This document shows positions 1 to 8,034 of a stretch of DNA of 64,000 nt, piece after piece. The notes beneath the pieces are model-generated. The model ran no database searches, had not been told where the DNA came from, and saw only the letters and a program-made list of their open reading frames with translations. Source of the DNA: Arcobacter arenosus (lineage in GTDB: Bacteria > Campylobacterota > Campylobacteria > Campylobacterales > Arcobacteraceae); assembly GCF_005771535.1 (NCBI RefSeq), contig NZ_VANU01000001.1, positions 795,749 to 859,748 of the forward strand. The letters are read 5' to 3'. The translations under genes and the position numbers were made by a program. The stretch's first letter is position 1, and every line of letters starts with the position of its first letter.

Positions 1-198
1 GGTATGATTCCAAAAGTTGATTCATGCATTGATGCAATTTATAATGGTGTAAATAAAGCACACATTATTGATGGAAGAGTTGAACACTCTATTTTACTTG
101 AATTATTTACAAGTGATGGAGTAGGAACTCAATTTTTAAGAAAAGACAATCCAAATAATGGTATTGATTTAGAGAAACTATTAAGTGAGGAAAACTAA
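1..198 (+). CDS. argB: Acetylglutamate kinase, C-terminal fragment (5' end outside window)
   Basis: The reading frame is open from the first base and ends at a TAA overlapping the next ATG (TAATG). The visible 65 residues contain [14 protein letters not shown] sequence, a run ending [17 protein letters not shown] and then GVGTQF, which is the conserved C-terminal part of N-acetylglutamate kinase, the second step of arginine synthesis. The ATG at base 4 is an internal methionine, not a start. The start-stop overlap with thrC suggests translational coupling of two amino-acid biosynthesis genes. The family assignment is by recognition of the motif; the N-terminal part cannot be checked here. Confidence 0.88.
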   Translation, partial: GMIPKVDSCIDAIYNGVNKAHIIDGRVEHSILLELFTSDGVGTQFLRKDNPNNGIDLEKLLSEEN

Positions 199-1673
199 TG
201 TTTATTGAAACAAGAGGTAATGATGGAGTTAAACCACAAGAAGTAACTTTTAGTGAAGCAATATTAAGTCCAAGTGCTTCATTTGGAGGATTATATGTAC
301 CTAAAGAATTACCAAAACTAGAAGAAAATTTTATACAAAATCATATAGACAAGAGTTATAAACAATTAGCTTATGATATTTTAAAAGCCTTTGAAATAGA
401 CATTGAAGAAGAGGAGATAAATAAAGCATTAGCACTTTATGATAACTTTGATGATCCTTCAAATCCATGTCCTGTAGTTAAAGTAAAAGATGATTTATTT
501 GTTCATGAACAATACCATGGTCCAACAAGAGCTTTCAAAGATATGGCTTTACAACCATTTGGTTCAATTCTTTCTTCTATAGCAAAAAATAGAAATGAAA
601 AATATTTAATACTAGCTGCAACATCTGGTGATACAGGTCCAGCAGCTCTTAATACATTTAAAAATAAAGGTAATATTCAAGTAGCTTGTTTATACCCAGA
701 TGGAGGGACATCAGATGTTCAAAGACTTCAAATGGTTTGTGAAGATGGAGACAACTTAAAAGTATTAGGGATTCATGGAAACTTTGATGATGCACAAACT
801 GCACTTAAAAATCTACTTGCTTCAAAAACTTTTAAAGAAGAGTTGGAAAATGATGGTATAAAACTATCTGCTGCAAACTCTGTAAATTTTGGTAGAATTA
901 TTTTCCAAATTATCTATCACTTTTGGTCATATATACAGCTTCTTAAACAAGAAGAGATTAGCTTTGGCGAAAAAATCTATTTAGTTGTTCCAAGTGGTAA
1001 TTTTGGAAATGTACTTGGTGGTTTTTATGCTCAACAAATGGGTGTTCCAGTTGAAAAACTTTTAGTTGCATCTAATGAAAATAATATTTTAACAGAGTGG
1101 ATTAACACAGGAGTTTATGATATTAGAAATAAAGAGTTGAAACTAACAAAATCTCCAGCAATGGATATTTTAAAATCTTCAAATATAGAAAGAGTTATCT
1201 ATTCATTATATGGAGCAGATAGAACAAAAGAGTTTTTTGATGACTTAAATGAGAAAAAAGTTTTCAAAATGACACAAGAAGAGACAAAACTGTTACAAAA
1301 CTACTTCCATGCTGTAAATTCTGATGATGCTTATGGAGCTAAGAAAATCAAAGAGTTTTTAAAAGAAGATTATCTTATGGATCCACATACAGCAACATGT
1401 TTAAAAGCTTATGAAACATTAAAAGAAAAACCATTAAAAACTGTTATTTATTCAACAGCTGAATGGACAAAATTTTCACCAACAGTATTACAAGCTTTAC
1501 ATGAAGATAGTAAAACATACCCTGATAAAGAAGCTTTAGATATAATTTCTAAAGAATATAATGCAGTTCAACCTGATTCTATTAAAAAATTATTTACAGC
1601 AAAAATAAATCATGACACTGTAATTTCTAAAGAAAAAATAGAAGAAGAAATCATAAAATTTATTAAAGACTAA
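198..1673 (+). CDS. thrC: Threonine synthase
   Basis: Converts O-phosphohomoserine to threonine with pyridoxal phosphate. At 491 residues it is the long bacterial/fungal type of threonine synthase. The PLP lysine is K114 in HGPTRAFKDMALQPFG, and the glycine-rich phosphate loop AATSGDTGPAA and the later VPSGNFGN are both present. The start ATG overlaps the argB stop by one base. The preceding pathway enzyme, homoserine kinase, is encoded in this window at about 30.4-31.3 kb on the other strand, so the threonine pathway is split across the genome. Confidence 0.96.
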   Translation: MFIETRGNDGVKPQEVTFSEAILSPSASFGGLYVPKELPKLEENFIQNHIDKSYKQLAYDILKAFEIDIEEEEINKALALYDNFDDPSNPCPVVKVKDDLFVHEQYHGPTRAFKDMALQPFGSILSSIAKNRNEKYLILAATSGDTGPAALNTFKNKGNIQVACLYPDGGTSDVQRLQMVCEDGDNLKVLGIHGNFDDAQTALKNLLASKTFKEELENDGIKLSAANSVNFGRIIFQIIYHFWSYIQLLKQEEISFGEKIYLVVPSGNFGNVLGGFYAQQMGVPVEKLLVASNENNILTEWINTGVYDIRNKELKLTKSPAMDILKSSNIERVIYSLYGADRTKEFFDDLNEKKVFKMTQEETKLLQNYFHAVNSDDAYGAKKIKEFLKEDYLMDPHTATCLKAYETLKEKPLKTVIYSTAEWTKFSPTVLQALHEDSKTYPDKEALDIISKEYNAVQPDSIKKLFTAKINHDTVISKEKIEEEIIKFIKD

Positions 1674-1729
1674 AAGGTCTTTAATAAGTTTAACTTATAA
1701 TAATATTGTGTAATTTAAGCACAACTCTA

Positions 1730-1743
1730 TGACAAAATCGTCA
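1730..1743. promoter_or_regulatory. Candidate operator TGAC-N6-GTCA upstream of petABC
   Basis: TGAC at 1730-1733 and GTCA at 1740-1743 form an inverted repeat with a six-base spacer, about 40 bases before the petA -10 box. TCAC-N6-GTCA occurs at 49115-49128 before ccoN and at 60287-60300 before frdC. The sequence is seen directly; a role as a regulator site is inference. Confidence 0.35.
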
Positions 1744-1782
1744 CTTTTGACCAAAATCAAACTTTTTTAAGTAAATTCTAAA

Positions 1783-1788
1783 TATAAT
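1783..1788 (+). promoter_or_regulatory. Likely -10 box of petABC promoter
   Basis: A perfect TATAAT lies 33 bases before the petA ATG, in an AT-rich leader without an obvious -35 box, as is usual for housekeeping promoters of Campylobacterota. Confidence 0.6.
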
Positions 1789-1820
1789 GTAAAGATTTAA
1801 TTTTAAAATAAGGAAGCTAA

Positions 1821-2321
1821 ATGTCTAACGAAACAAATAGACGAGATTTTCTAGGTTATACATTTGCAGCTGTTGCGGCAGTTGGTGGGGCGGCTTCACT
1901 TGTAGGTATGAAGCAAGTGTGGGATCCGTTACCAAGTGTATTAGCTGGTGGTTTTACAACTATTGATTTAAGTGCATTAAAAGCTGGTCAACCAGAAACA
2001 TTTACTTGGAGAGGGAAACCAATTTTTGTTCTTAAGAAAACAGCTGAAATGGAAGATAACAAAAGAGATCTAGTTATTGGAGATGATAAATTTACAGTAG
2101 CTATTGGTCTATGTACACACCTTGGATGTATCCCTGCATGGAAGAAAACTCAATGGAAATGTGCCTGTCATGGTGGAGAATTTAATGCTAGTGGTGAACA
2201 AATTTTTGGACCACCACCAAGACCACTTGATTTACCTCCATTTAGTGTTAAAGGAACTTCTATCGTACTTGGTGAAGAAGGTCCTGAATATCAAAAAATC
2301 GCTGCTGCGATGATGGCATAA
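1821..2321 (+). CDS. petA: Ubiquinol/menaquinol-cytochrome c reductase, Rieske iron-sulfur subunit
   Basis: Carries the [2Fe-2S] cluster of the bc1 complex, taking electrons from quinol at the outer face of the inner membrane. Residues 7-12 are RRDFLG, a twin-arginine signal, followed by a hydrophobic anchor to about residue 30. Cluster box 1 is CTHLGC (C98, H100, C103) and box 2 is CACHGG (C114, C116, H117). By family knowledge C98, H100, C114 and H117 bind the cluster and C103-C116 form the disulfide. G119 and F121 replace the serine and tyrosine that raise the potential in ubiquinol enzymes. A good ribosome site (AAGGAAG) precedes the ATG; petB follows ten bases after the stop. Confidence 0.97.
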   Translation: MSNETNRRDFLGYTFAAVAAVGGAASLVGMKQVWDPLPSVLAGGFTTIDLSALKAGQPETFTWRGKPIFVLKKTAEMEDNKRDLVIGDDKFTVAIGLCTHLGCIPAWKKTQWKCACHGGEFNASGEQIFGPPPRPLDLPPFSVKGTSIVLGEEGPEYQKIAAAMMA

Positions 2322-2331
2322 GGAGTTGTAG

Positions 2332-3582
2332 ATGGCAAAATTTGAAAAAGCAAACTCTGTTGGGGAATGGTTAGACCAAAGGCTTAACACTACAACTTTA
2401 AATAAAGTTTTAATGACAGAATACTGGATTCCAAAAGATATTAACTTTTTATGGGCGATGGGTGTTCTTTTAGCTACTACATTTGGTATCTTAGTAATCT
2501 CTGGATTATTCTTAATGATGTACTACAAACCAGATGTAAACTTAGCATTTGATTCAGTAAACTATACAATTATGCAAGAGGTTGCATTTGGTTGGTTATT
2601 TAGACATATGCATGGTGTTGCAGCTTCTGTTGTATTCTTAATTATCTATATTCACATGTTTACAGGTATCTACTATGGTTCTTATAAACAAGGTAGAGAA
2701 ATGATTTGGATTTCAGGTATGTTATTATTTATGACATTCTCTGCTGCTGGATTCTCTGGATATATGTTACCATGGGGACAAATGTCTTACTGGGCTGCAA
2801 TGGTTATTACAAACTTATTTGGTGGTATTCCAGTTATTGGTGATGCATTAGTTGTATGGATTAGAGGTGACTTTAACGTTGCTGATGCTACTTTAACAAG
2901 ATTCTTTATGTTACACGTATTCCTTTTACCTTTAGTTATTATGGGTATTATTGTATTACACTTCTATACATTAAGAATTCCTCACGTAAATAACCAAACT
3001 TCTGAAGATATTGATTTTGATGAAGAAGCTGAAAAATATTTATCAGGAAACAAAAAAGAGTCAAAAGTTATTCCTTTCTGGCCAGTGTTTATCTCAAAAG
3101 ATTTAGCTGTACTTGGTATTTTCTTAATTTTCTATTTCTACTTAGTGTTCTTCCACTATAACTTTGCAATGGACCCAGTTAACTTCGATCCTGCTGATAA
3201 CATGGTTACTCCTGCGCACATTTATCCAGAGTGGTATTTCTTATGGTCATATGAAGTATTAAGAGGTTTCTTCTTTGATGTTGGTCCTATTAAAGCATTT
3301 GATATTGGTCTTGCTGCATTTGGTTTTGCTAATGCTATTTTCTTAGTATTGCCATGGTTAGATAGAGATTCAAAAATTTTACCAGCTCATAAAAGACCTA
3401 AATTCTTTATTTGGTTCTGGGTATTAATGGCAGACTTAATTGTATTAACAGTTTGGGGAAAATTACCTCCAACAGGTGTAAATGCATATATAGGTTTCGT
3501 TGCAGCAATGGTATTTATAATACTATTCCTAGCATTACCAATTATTACAAAACTAGATGCTAAAAAAAGGGGTGACGCATGA
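2332..3582 (+). CDS. petB: Cytochrome bc1 complex, cytochrome b subunit
   Basis: The 416-residue membrane subunit holds two b haems and both quinone sites. The haem histidines are H94 and H108, and H195 and H210. The second pair is separated by 14 residues, as in cytochrome b6 and unlike the 13 of mitochondrial-type cytochrome b. The quinol-oxidation site motif PEWYFLW is present in the C-terminal part, so this is a full-length, unsplit cytochrome b with eight or so membrane segments. The stop codon overlaps the petC start as ATGA, indicating coupled translation. Confidence 0.97.
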   Translation: MAKFEKANSVGEWLDQRLNTTTLNKVLMTEYWIPKDINFLWAMGVLLATTFGILVISGLFLMMYYKPDVNLAFDSVNYTIMQEVAFGWLFRHMHGVAASVVFLIIYIHMFTGIYYGSYKQGREMIWISGMLLFMTFSAAGFSGYMLPWGQMSYWAAMVITNLFGGIPVIGDALVVWIRGDFNVADATLTRFFMLHVFLLPLVIMGIIVLHFYTLRIPHVNNQTSEDIDFDEEAEKYLSGNKKESKVIPFWPVFISKDLAVLGIFLIFYFYLVFFHYNFAMDPVNFDPADNMVTPAHIYPEWYFLWSYEVLRGFFFDVGPIKAFDIGLAAFGFANAIFLVLPWLDRDSKILPAHKRPKFFIWFWVLMADLIVLTVWGKLPPTGVNAYIGFVAAMVFIILFLALPIITKLDAKKRGDA

Positions 3583-4451
3583 GAGAATTAAAAATTTTAG
3601 CAGTTGTTGCTGCTTTAACACTTATTACATATTGGGGAGTTGAGCCATTTGCACACTCTCAAATGCACCCACATGTTGCACCTGCAGATTATAAATTTAA
3701 AGATGTAGAGGGATTAAATGGAATGGCTGGTAATGCAGAGAATGGAGCTACTTTAGTTCAATCAAACTGTACTGCTTGTCACTCTATTGAAAAAGTTGGA
3801 TTTCCACAATTGATGGATGATGCTAGCGCTGCAGCTGCATATGGAGTTGTACCACCAGATTTAAGTACTGCTGGTAAACTTTATAATGCAGACTATTTAG
3901 CAGCATTTATTAAAAATCCTGCTAAGGCATCAAAAGTTGAGCATAAATTTGTAGATGGAAGAGTTCATCCAATGCCAGGTTATGATTGGATGCAACCTCA
4001 AGAGATTGCTGATATGGTAGCTTACTTACAATCTATTGCACCAAAAGAGATGACAAATAAAGAAGTATTTACTGATGCTTGTCAAAGATGTCATGGAATT
4101 AAATATGGTGATATGATGAAAGGTACTATGGCAGCAAAAACACCTACTGCAAATATCAAAGCATATATGGGTAAAATTCCACCAGATTTATCTCAATATA
4201 TTAGATCAAGAGGTGCTGAGTATTTACATACATTTGTTAATGACCCTCAAAAACACTTAGAAGGTACAGCAATGCCTAGAGTTGGTTTAACTGAAGAAGC
4301 TGAAACTCAAGTTATTGCATATATGGAAGAAGTTGGTGATTCTAAAAAAGCTGAAAGAGAGGCTTTAGGACCTAAGTTCTTAATCTACTTAGTTATTTTT
4401 GCTATCTTTGCATTTTTATGGAAAGCAAGTAAATGGAGAGAAGTACACTAA
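3579..4451 (+). CDS. petC: Cytochrome bc1 complex, diheme cytochrome c subunit
   Basis: This 290-residue protein takes the place of cytochrome c1. It has an N-terminal hydrophobic segment (about residues 5-20), two haem c sites, CTACH (C64, C67, H68) and CQRCH (C168, C171, H172), and a C-terminal membrane anchor (about 268-283) ending in basic residues. Two c-type haem domains in tandem are typical of bc1 complexes of Campylobacterota and differ from the monohaem c1 of other Proteobacteria. It is last in petABC and is followed by a strong terminator. Confidence 0.95.
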   Translation: MRELKILAVVAALTLITYWGVEPFAHSQMHPHVAPADYKFKDVEGLNGMAGNAENGATLVQSNCTACHSIEKVGFPQLMDDASAAAAYGVVPPDLSTAGKLYNADYLAAFIKNPAKASKVEHKFVDGRVHPMPGYDWMQPQEIADMVAYLQSIAPKEMTNKEVFTDACQRCHGIKYGDMMKGTMAAKTPTANIKAYMGKIPPDLSQYIRSRGAEYLHTFVNDPQKHLEGTAMPRVGLTEEAETQVIAYMEEVGDSKKAEREALGPKFLIYLVIFAIFAFLWKASKWREVH

Positions 4452-4484
4452 GAATGGTTATTCACTAGTGTTACTTTTACGCAT

Positions 4485-4513
4485 AAAGGGATGACAAAGT
4501 CATCCCTTTTTTT
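4485..4513 (+). terminator. Rho-independent terminator of petABC
   Basis: An 11-base-pair perfect stem (AAAGGGATGAC with GTCATCCCTTT, loop AAA) runs straight into a T tract, 33 bases after the petC stop. Confidence 0.9.
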
Positions 4514-4574
4514 ATTATTTTAATATTATTAATACTATAATAGTTATTAATTATTCAATAAGGGGAGTAATAGT

Positions 4575-4970
4575 ATGAAACTATTAAATATATTAACAGC
4601 AGCAGTTCTTACACTGTCAGTTGCATCTGCTGAGGATGTAATGAAGAAGTCAATGTCTGTAATGACAGAGGGAATGACTCAAATTCAACAAGGTTTTTTA
4701 CACAATAATCTTGAGTTGATCAAAAGTGGAGCGAAACTAGTAAAAGATGGAAACACAATGTTTTCAGATAAAAAAGTAATTTCTGCTTATTTACCAAATG
4801 AAAAAAAACATATGGTAAATGTTGCAGAAAATGCAGCAAAAAGAATAGATCTTGATGTAAGTATTTTAGAACTAAACTTAGAAGGTAAAGCTTATATCAA
4901 TGCAGCTAATGCATATTCTGACATTTTAAATGCCTGTGCAAGATGTCACTCAATTGTAAGGTCTTGGTAA
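4575..4970 (+). CDS. Small secreted c-type cytochrome, cytochrome c'/c556-like
   Basis: A 131-residue protein with a signal peptide (cut probably after ASA, residues 17-19) and one haem site, CARCH (C121-H125), only six residues from the C-terminus. A haem motif at the very end of a roughly 130-residue helical protein is the arrangement of cytochromes c' and c556, four-helix bundles of the periplasm. The rest is predicted helical, rich in Lys, Met and Asn. It has its own ribosome site (AAGGGGAG) and is separated from petC by a terminator. Role is not known: electron carrier, or gas/NO binding, are both possible. Confidence 0.75.
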   Translation: MKLLNILTAAVLTLSVASAEDVMKKSMSVMTEGMTQIQQGFLHNNLELIKSGAKLVKDGNTMFSDKKVISAYLPNEKKHMVNVAENAAKRIDLDVSILELNLEGKAYINAANAYSDILNACARCHSIVRSW

Positions 4971-4999
4971 TTTAAGAAGAGTAAACTCTTCTTAAATTA
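4968..4999. terminator. Shared bidirectional terminator between converging genes
   Basis: A 14-base-pair perfect hairpin (stem 4968-4981 with 4986-4999, loop TAAA). The stop codon of the upstream cytochrome (4968-4970) and the stop of rsmE on the other strand (4992-4994) both lie within the stem. AT-rich flanks make it usable in either direction. Confidence 0.75.
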
Positions 5000-5663
5000 A
5001 AATCTTTGAAGCTAAAGAAATAGCTGCAGTTTCACTTCTTAATATTAAACTCGAATCAAATCCAACAATTTTTTCATCATCAAAAAGTTTTCTTTCATCA
5101 ATAGAAAAACCACCTTCACAACCCAAAACAATAGTTTTAATATCATCTTTTTTTGATTCTATAGAGTTTTTTGAAAAATCTAAAGCATAACAATCATTGT
5201 TTTCTTCTAAGAACTTCTCTAAATCAGTACTAATTTCTAATTTGATAATTGAACTTCTACCACATTGACTTGATGAATTAATTAATATTTTCTCTAATTT
5301 TTCTAAATTTAATTTAAAGTTTTTTTGTGAATATTCACAATATACAAAAGTGATTTTTTTTACACCAATTTCATTTAAAGAAGCAATAGATTTTTCAACT
5401 GTTTTAGGGTCAACCATACACCATACAAGATGAAGCTCTTTTTGATTTTCTATTATTTTTTCTTCGCTTGAAACTAGTTTTGCTATAGCATTCCGTCTAT
5501 TTATTTCAACTAAAGTATAAAAATAAATTTTTGAATCTTTTAAATTTCTAAAAGCTATTTGGTCATTTTCTTTATGACGTCTTGCTTTAATTAAATATTT
5601 ATATAAATCATTTTCAATTTCTAGGATCTCTTGACCACTATTTTCATGATAAGAGAATTGCAT
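4992..5663 (-). CDS. rsmE: 16S rRNA (uracil-1498-N3)-methyltransferase
   Basis: A SPOUT-class methyltransferase that methylates U1498 of 16S rRNA using S-adenosylmethionine. The diagnostic C-terminal motifs are LGCEGGFS followed by LILRSETAAISL, which form the knotted cofactor site. Length, 223 residues, is normal for the family. Its start lies one base after the stop of the preceding membrane-protein gene, so the two are probably one transcript. Confidence 0.92.
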   Translation of the reverse strand: MQFSYHENSGQEILEIENDLYKYLIKARRHKENDQIAFRNLKDSKIYFYTLVEINRRNAIAKLVSSEEKIIENQKELHLVWCMVDPKTVEKSIASLNEIGVKKITFVYCEYSQKNFKLNLEKLEKILINSSSQCGRSSIIKLEISTDLEKFLEENNDCYALDFSKNSIESKKDDIKTIVLGCEGGFSIDERKLFDDEKIVGFDSSLILRSETAAISLASKILI

Positions 5664-5664
5664 A

Positions 5665-6069
5665 TTAAAAAACTTTACTTATAATATAAACTGCAATTAA
5701 AACCATAATCTCAATAGTATATATTTTTTTCGCATAAACTAAAAACTCTTCTTGAAGTTTTACATCATCACTTTTTATAACTCTCATTTTTTTATATCTT
5801 TTAATCTCAATTACTAAAAGAAAAATAGATGCAGGAATCATCAGTCCTATTGTAAAAGAAAATGTTGTTGCATAAAAAGCAACAATTGCACCTGTATACA
5901 TAATCACTGCATTTGAAAAATGGTATAAAGGAGTCATAAATTTTAATCTTTTTGCTAATTTTATAAAATCTTTTACACTAATAACTGAATAAAAATTAAA
6001 AATCATAATTATTAAAAATATATAAACAGCAAGTACATGTGTTTGTATTGCCCCACTCATCAATTCCAT
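5665..6069 (-). CDS. Small four-helix membrane protein of unknown function
   Basis: A 134-residue protein that I do not recognise. Four hydrophobic stretches (about residues 10-30, 47-67, 70-87 and 113-132) predict an integral inner-membrane protein, with short basic segments (around 35-43 and 88-96) between them. No catalytic motif is visible. It is the first gene of a two-gene unit with rsmE, with a TATAAT box at 6100-6105 on the same strand. The start could be ATG at 6069 or the in-frame ATG three codons later; neither has a strong ribosome site. Confidence 0.7.
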   Translation of the reverse strand: MELMSGAIQTHVLAVYIFLIIMIFNFYSVISVKDFIKLAKRLKFMTPLYHFSNAVIMYTGAIVAFYATTFSFTIGLMIPASIFLLVIEIKRYKKMRVIKSDDVKLQEEFLVYAKKIYTIEIMVLIAVYIISKVF

Positions 6070-6098
6070 ACGTTAATCTCACTTTTAAAAAATTTCGC

Positions 6099-6105
6099 TA
6101 TTATA
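6099..6105. promoter_or_regulatory. Overlapping divergent -10 boxes (moeA and rsmE unit)
   Basis: The same seven bases read TATTAT on the plus strand (6099-6104, 31 bases before the moeA ATG) and TATAAT on the minus strand (6105-6100, about 30 bases before the small membrane-protein ATG). The whole gap between the genes is 66 bases. Confidence 0.5.
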
Positions 6106-6135
6106 TCCTAGTTGTCATAAAAAAAGGATAGGCAT

Positions 6136-7359
6136 ATGGCTATAGATGTAAGTGAAGCATTAAATAAAATCATAAATATAAATACAACTCTAAAATTTGA
6201 AATTATCCCCATTGAAGATGCACATGGAAGAATAAGTGCCCAAGATATTATTGCTAAAATCTCTTTACCTAGATTTAACAATTCTGCAATGGATGGATAT
6301 GGAATAATTTATGAAAATAAAGATGAAGAGTTAAGTATTGTAGATACAATTTTTGCTGGAGATGATAATAGTACTTTGCTAAAAGATTCTCAAGCTGTTA
6401 AGATTATGACAGGAGCTAGAATTCCTGAAAATTGTACAGCAATTATCCCTAAAGAGGATTGCCAATACCTAGACAATGACAAAATTAAAGTACCAAATAC
6501 AATAAAAAAGTTTCAACACATAAGATATATTGGTGAAGATATTAATGAAGACGAACCTTTAATTAATATTGGAGATGAGATAAACTTTTCTAAAATAACC
6601 CTACTGGCAAGTCAAGGGATTTCACATATAAAAGTTTATAAAAAACCAAAAATTGTAATCTTTTCAAGTGGTGAAGAATTAAAACTTCATTACGAAAAAG
6701 CAGAAGATTATCAAATATACAATTCTAACACGCCTACTTTTATGAGTAGATGTAAAGAGCTTGGATGTCAAGTTGATTTTACTGGACAAGCAAGGGATTC
6801 AATTGAATCAATTAAAGAATTAGTGACAAATTCATTGGATGCAGATTTAATAATCACTTCAGGTGGAGTTTCAGTTGGAGATGCAGATTTTACAAAAGAT
6901 GCTTTTAAAGAGTTTGACTGTCAAAATATTTTTGATGGGATTAAAATAAAACCTGGAAAACCTACAGTTTTAGGGAAAATAAGAGATACATATATTTTAA
7001 ACCTTCCAGGAAACCCCTTGGCAAGTGCATTAATTTTTGAATTTTTTGGAAAAATATTAATTCAAAAATTGATAGGTTCAAATAAAATACACCATAACTT
7101 TATAGTTGCAAAAATGGGTGAAGACTTTTATAACAAAAAAGGAAGAATCACTATTGTCCCAGGATATTTTGATGGTGAATATTTTATAAGTGAGCAGAAA
7201 AGAAGCCCTGGTATGGTTTCAACTCTAAGTAGAAGTAATTGTTTAATTGTCTTAGATGAAAATGTTTCAAATATTAAAAAAGATTCAACAATAAAAATTT
7301 TACCAATAAATTGGAACTTCTTTGAAAAAAATAGTAAGGATTTTTTAACATATGAGTAA
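6136..7359 (+). CDS. moeA: Molybdopterin molybdenumtransferase
   Basis: Inserts molybdate into adenylylated molybdopterin at the end of molybdenum-cofactor synthesis. At 407 residues it has the usual MoeA length. Seen motifs are NNSAMDGYG near residue 50, KIMTGARIP, the glycine-rich ITSGGVSVGDADF and LPGNPLASAL, all of the MoeA/gephyrin fold. A ribosome site AAAGGAT precedes the ATG. The end overlaps queC by eight bases, so it heads the queuosine genes although its pathway is different. Confidence 0.95.
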   Translation: MAIDVSEALNKIININTTLKFEIIPIEDAHGRISAQDIIAKISLPRFNNSAMDGYGIIYENKDEELSIVDTIFAGDDNSTLLKDSQAVKIMTGARIPENCTAIIPKEDCQYLDNDKIKVPNTIKKFQHIRYIGEDINEDEPLINIGDEINFSKITLLASQGISHIKVYKKPKIVIFSSGEELKLHYEKAEDYQIYNSNTPTFMSRCKELGCQVDFTGQARDSIESIKELVTNSLDADLIITSGGVSVGDADFTKDAFKEFDCQNIFDGIKIKPGKPTVLGKIRDTYILNLPGNPLASALIFEFFGKILIQKLIGSNKIHHNFIVAKMGEDFYNKKGRITIVPGYFDGEYFISEQKRSPGMVSTLSRSNCLIVLDENVSNIKKDSTIKILPINWNFFEKNSKDFLTYE

Positions 7360-8032
7360 CAAATTAACTAAAAGAGCAGTTTGTATTTTAAGTGGAGGAA
7401 TGGATTCTACACTTAGCTCTTATATAGCTAAAAATGAAGGTTATGAGATTATTGCAGTTCATTTTAATTATGGACAAAGAACAGAAAAAAGGGAATTAAA
7501 AGCCTTTAGAGATATTTGTAATGATTTACAAATTGAAGAAAAATATGAAATCGATATCCCATTTTTCACTCAAATTGGAGCGAGTGCATTAACAGATGCT
7601 TCAATTGATGTACCAACGGGTGGTGTTGAACCAGGTGTTCCAATTACCTATGTACCCTTTAGAAATGGTATATTTTTATCAATAGCAACTGCAATTGCAG
7701 AAAAAGAGGAAGCCCAAGCACTATTTATTGGAGTTGTTGAAGAGGATAGTTCTGGGTATCCAGATTGTACTGATTCATTTATTTCTAAAATGACTAGTGC
7801 AATAAATGAAGGGACTAAAGAAACAACAAAAATAGAAATAAAAACTCCCCTTGTTAAACTTATGAAAAAAGATATTGTTAAAAAGGCAATTGAGTTAGAT
7901 GTACCTTTAAAACATACATGGTCATGTTATAAAGAAGAAGATGAAGCTTGTGGAGTTTGTGATTCATGTAGATTAAGACTTAATGGTTTTAAAGAAGCAA
8001 ATATAATAGACCCGATTCCTTATAAGGCTTAA
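7352..8032 (+). CDS. queC: 7-cyano-7-deazaguanine synthase
   Basis: ATP-dependent conversion of 7-carboxy-7-deazaguanine to preQ0, the precursor of queuosine in tRNA. The ATP loop SGGMDS is at residues 14-19, and four cysteines near the C-terminus in SCYKEEDEACGVCDSCR form the zinc site. At 226 residues the length is normal. The start lies inside the last codons of moeA, and queD follows after two bases. Confidence 0.95.
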   Translation: MSNKLTKRAVCILSGGMDSTLSSYIAKNEGYEIIAVHFNYGQRTEKRELKAFRDICNDLQIEEKYEIDIPFFTQIGASALTDASIDVPTGGVEPGVPITYVPFRNGIFLSIATAIAEKEEAQALFIGVVEEDSSGYPDCTDSFISKMTSAINEGTKETTKIEIKTPLVKLMKKDIVKKAIELDVPLKHTWSCYKEEDEACGVCDSCRLRLNGFKEANIIDPIPYKA

Positions 8033-8034
8033 TT

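Noticed and set aside
2104..2313. Second frame inside the Rieske gene
   Set aside because: Overlaps the whole cluster-binding part of petA and resembles nothing.
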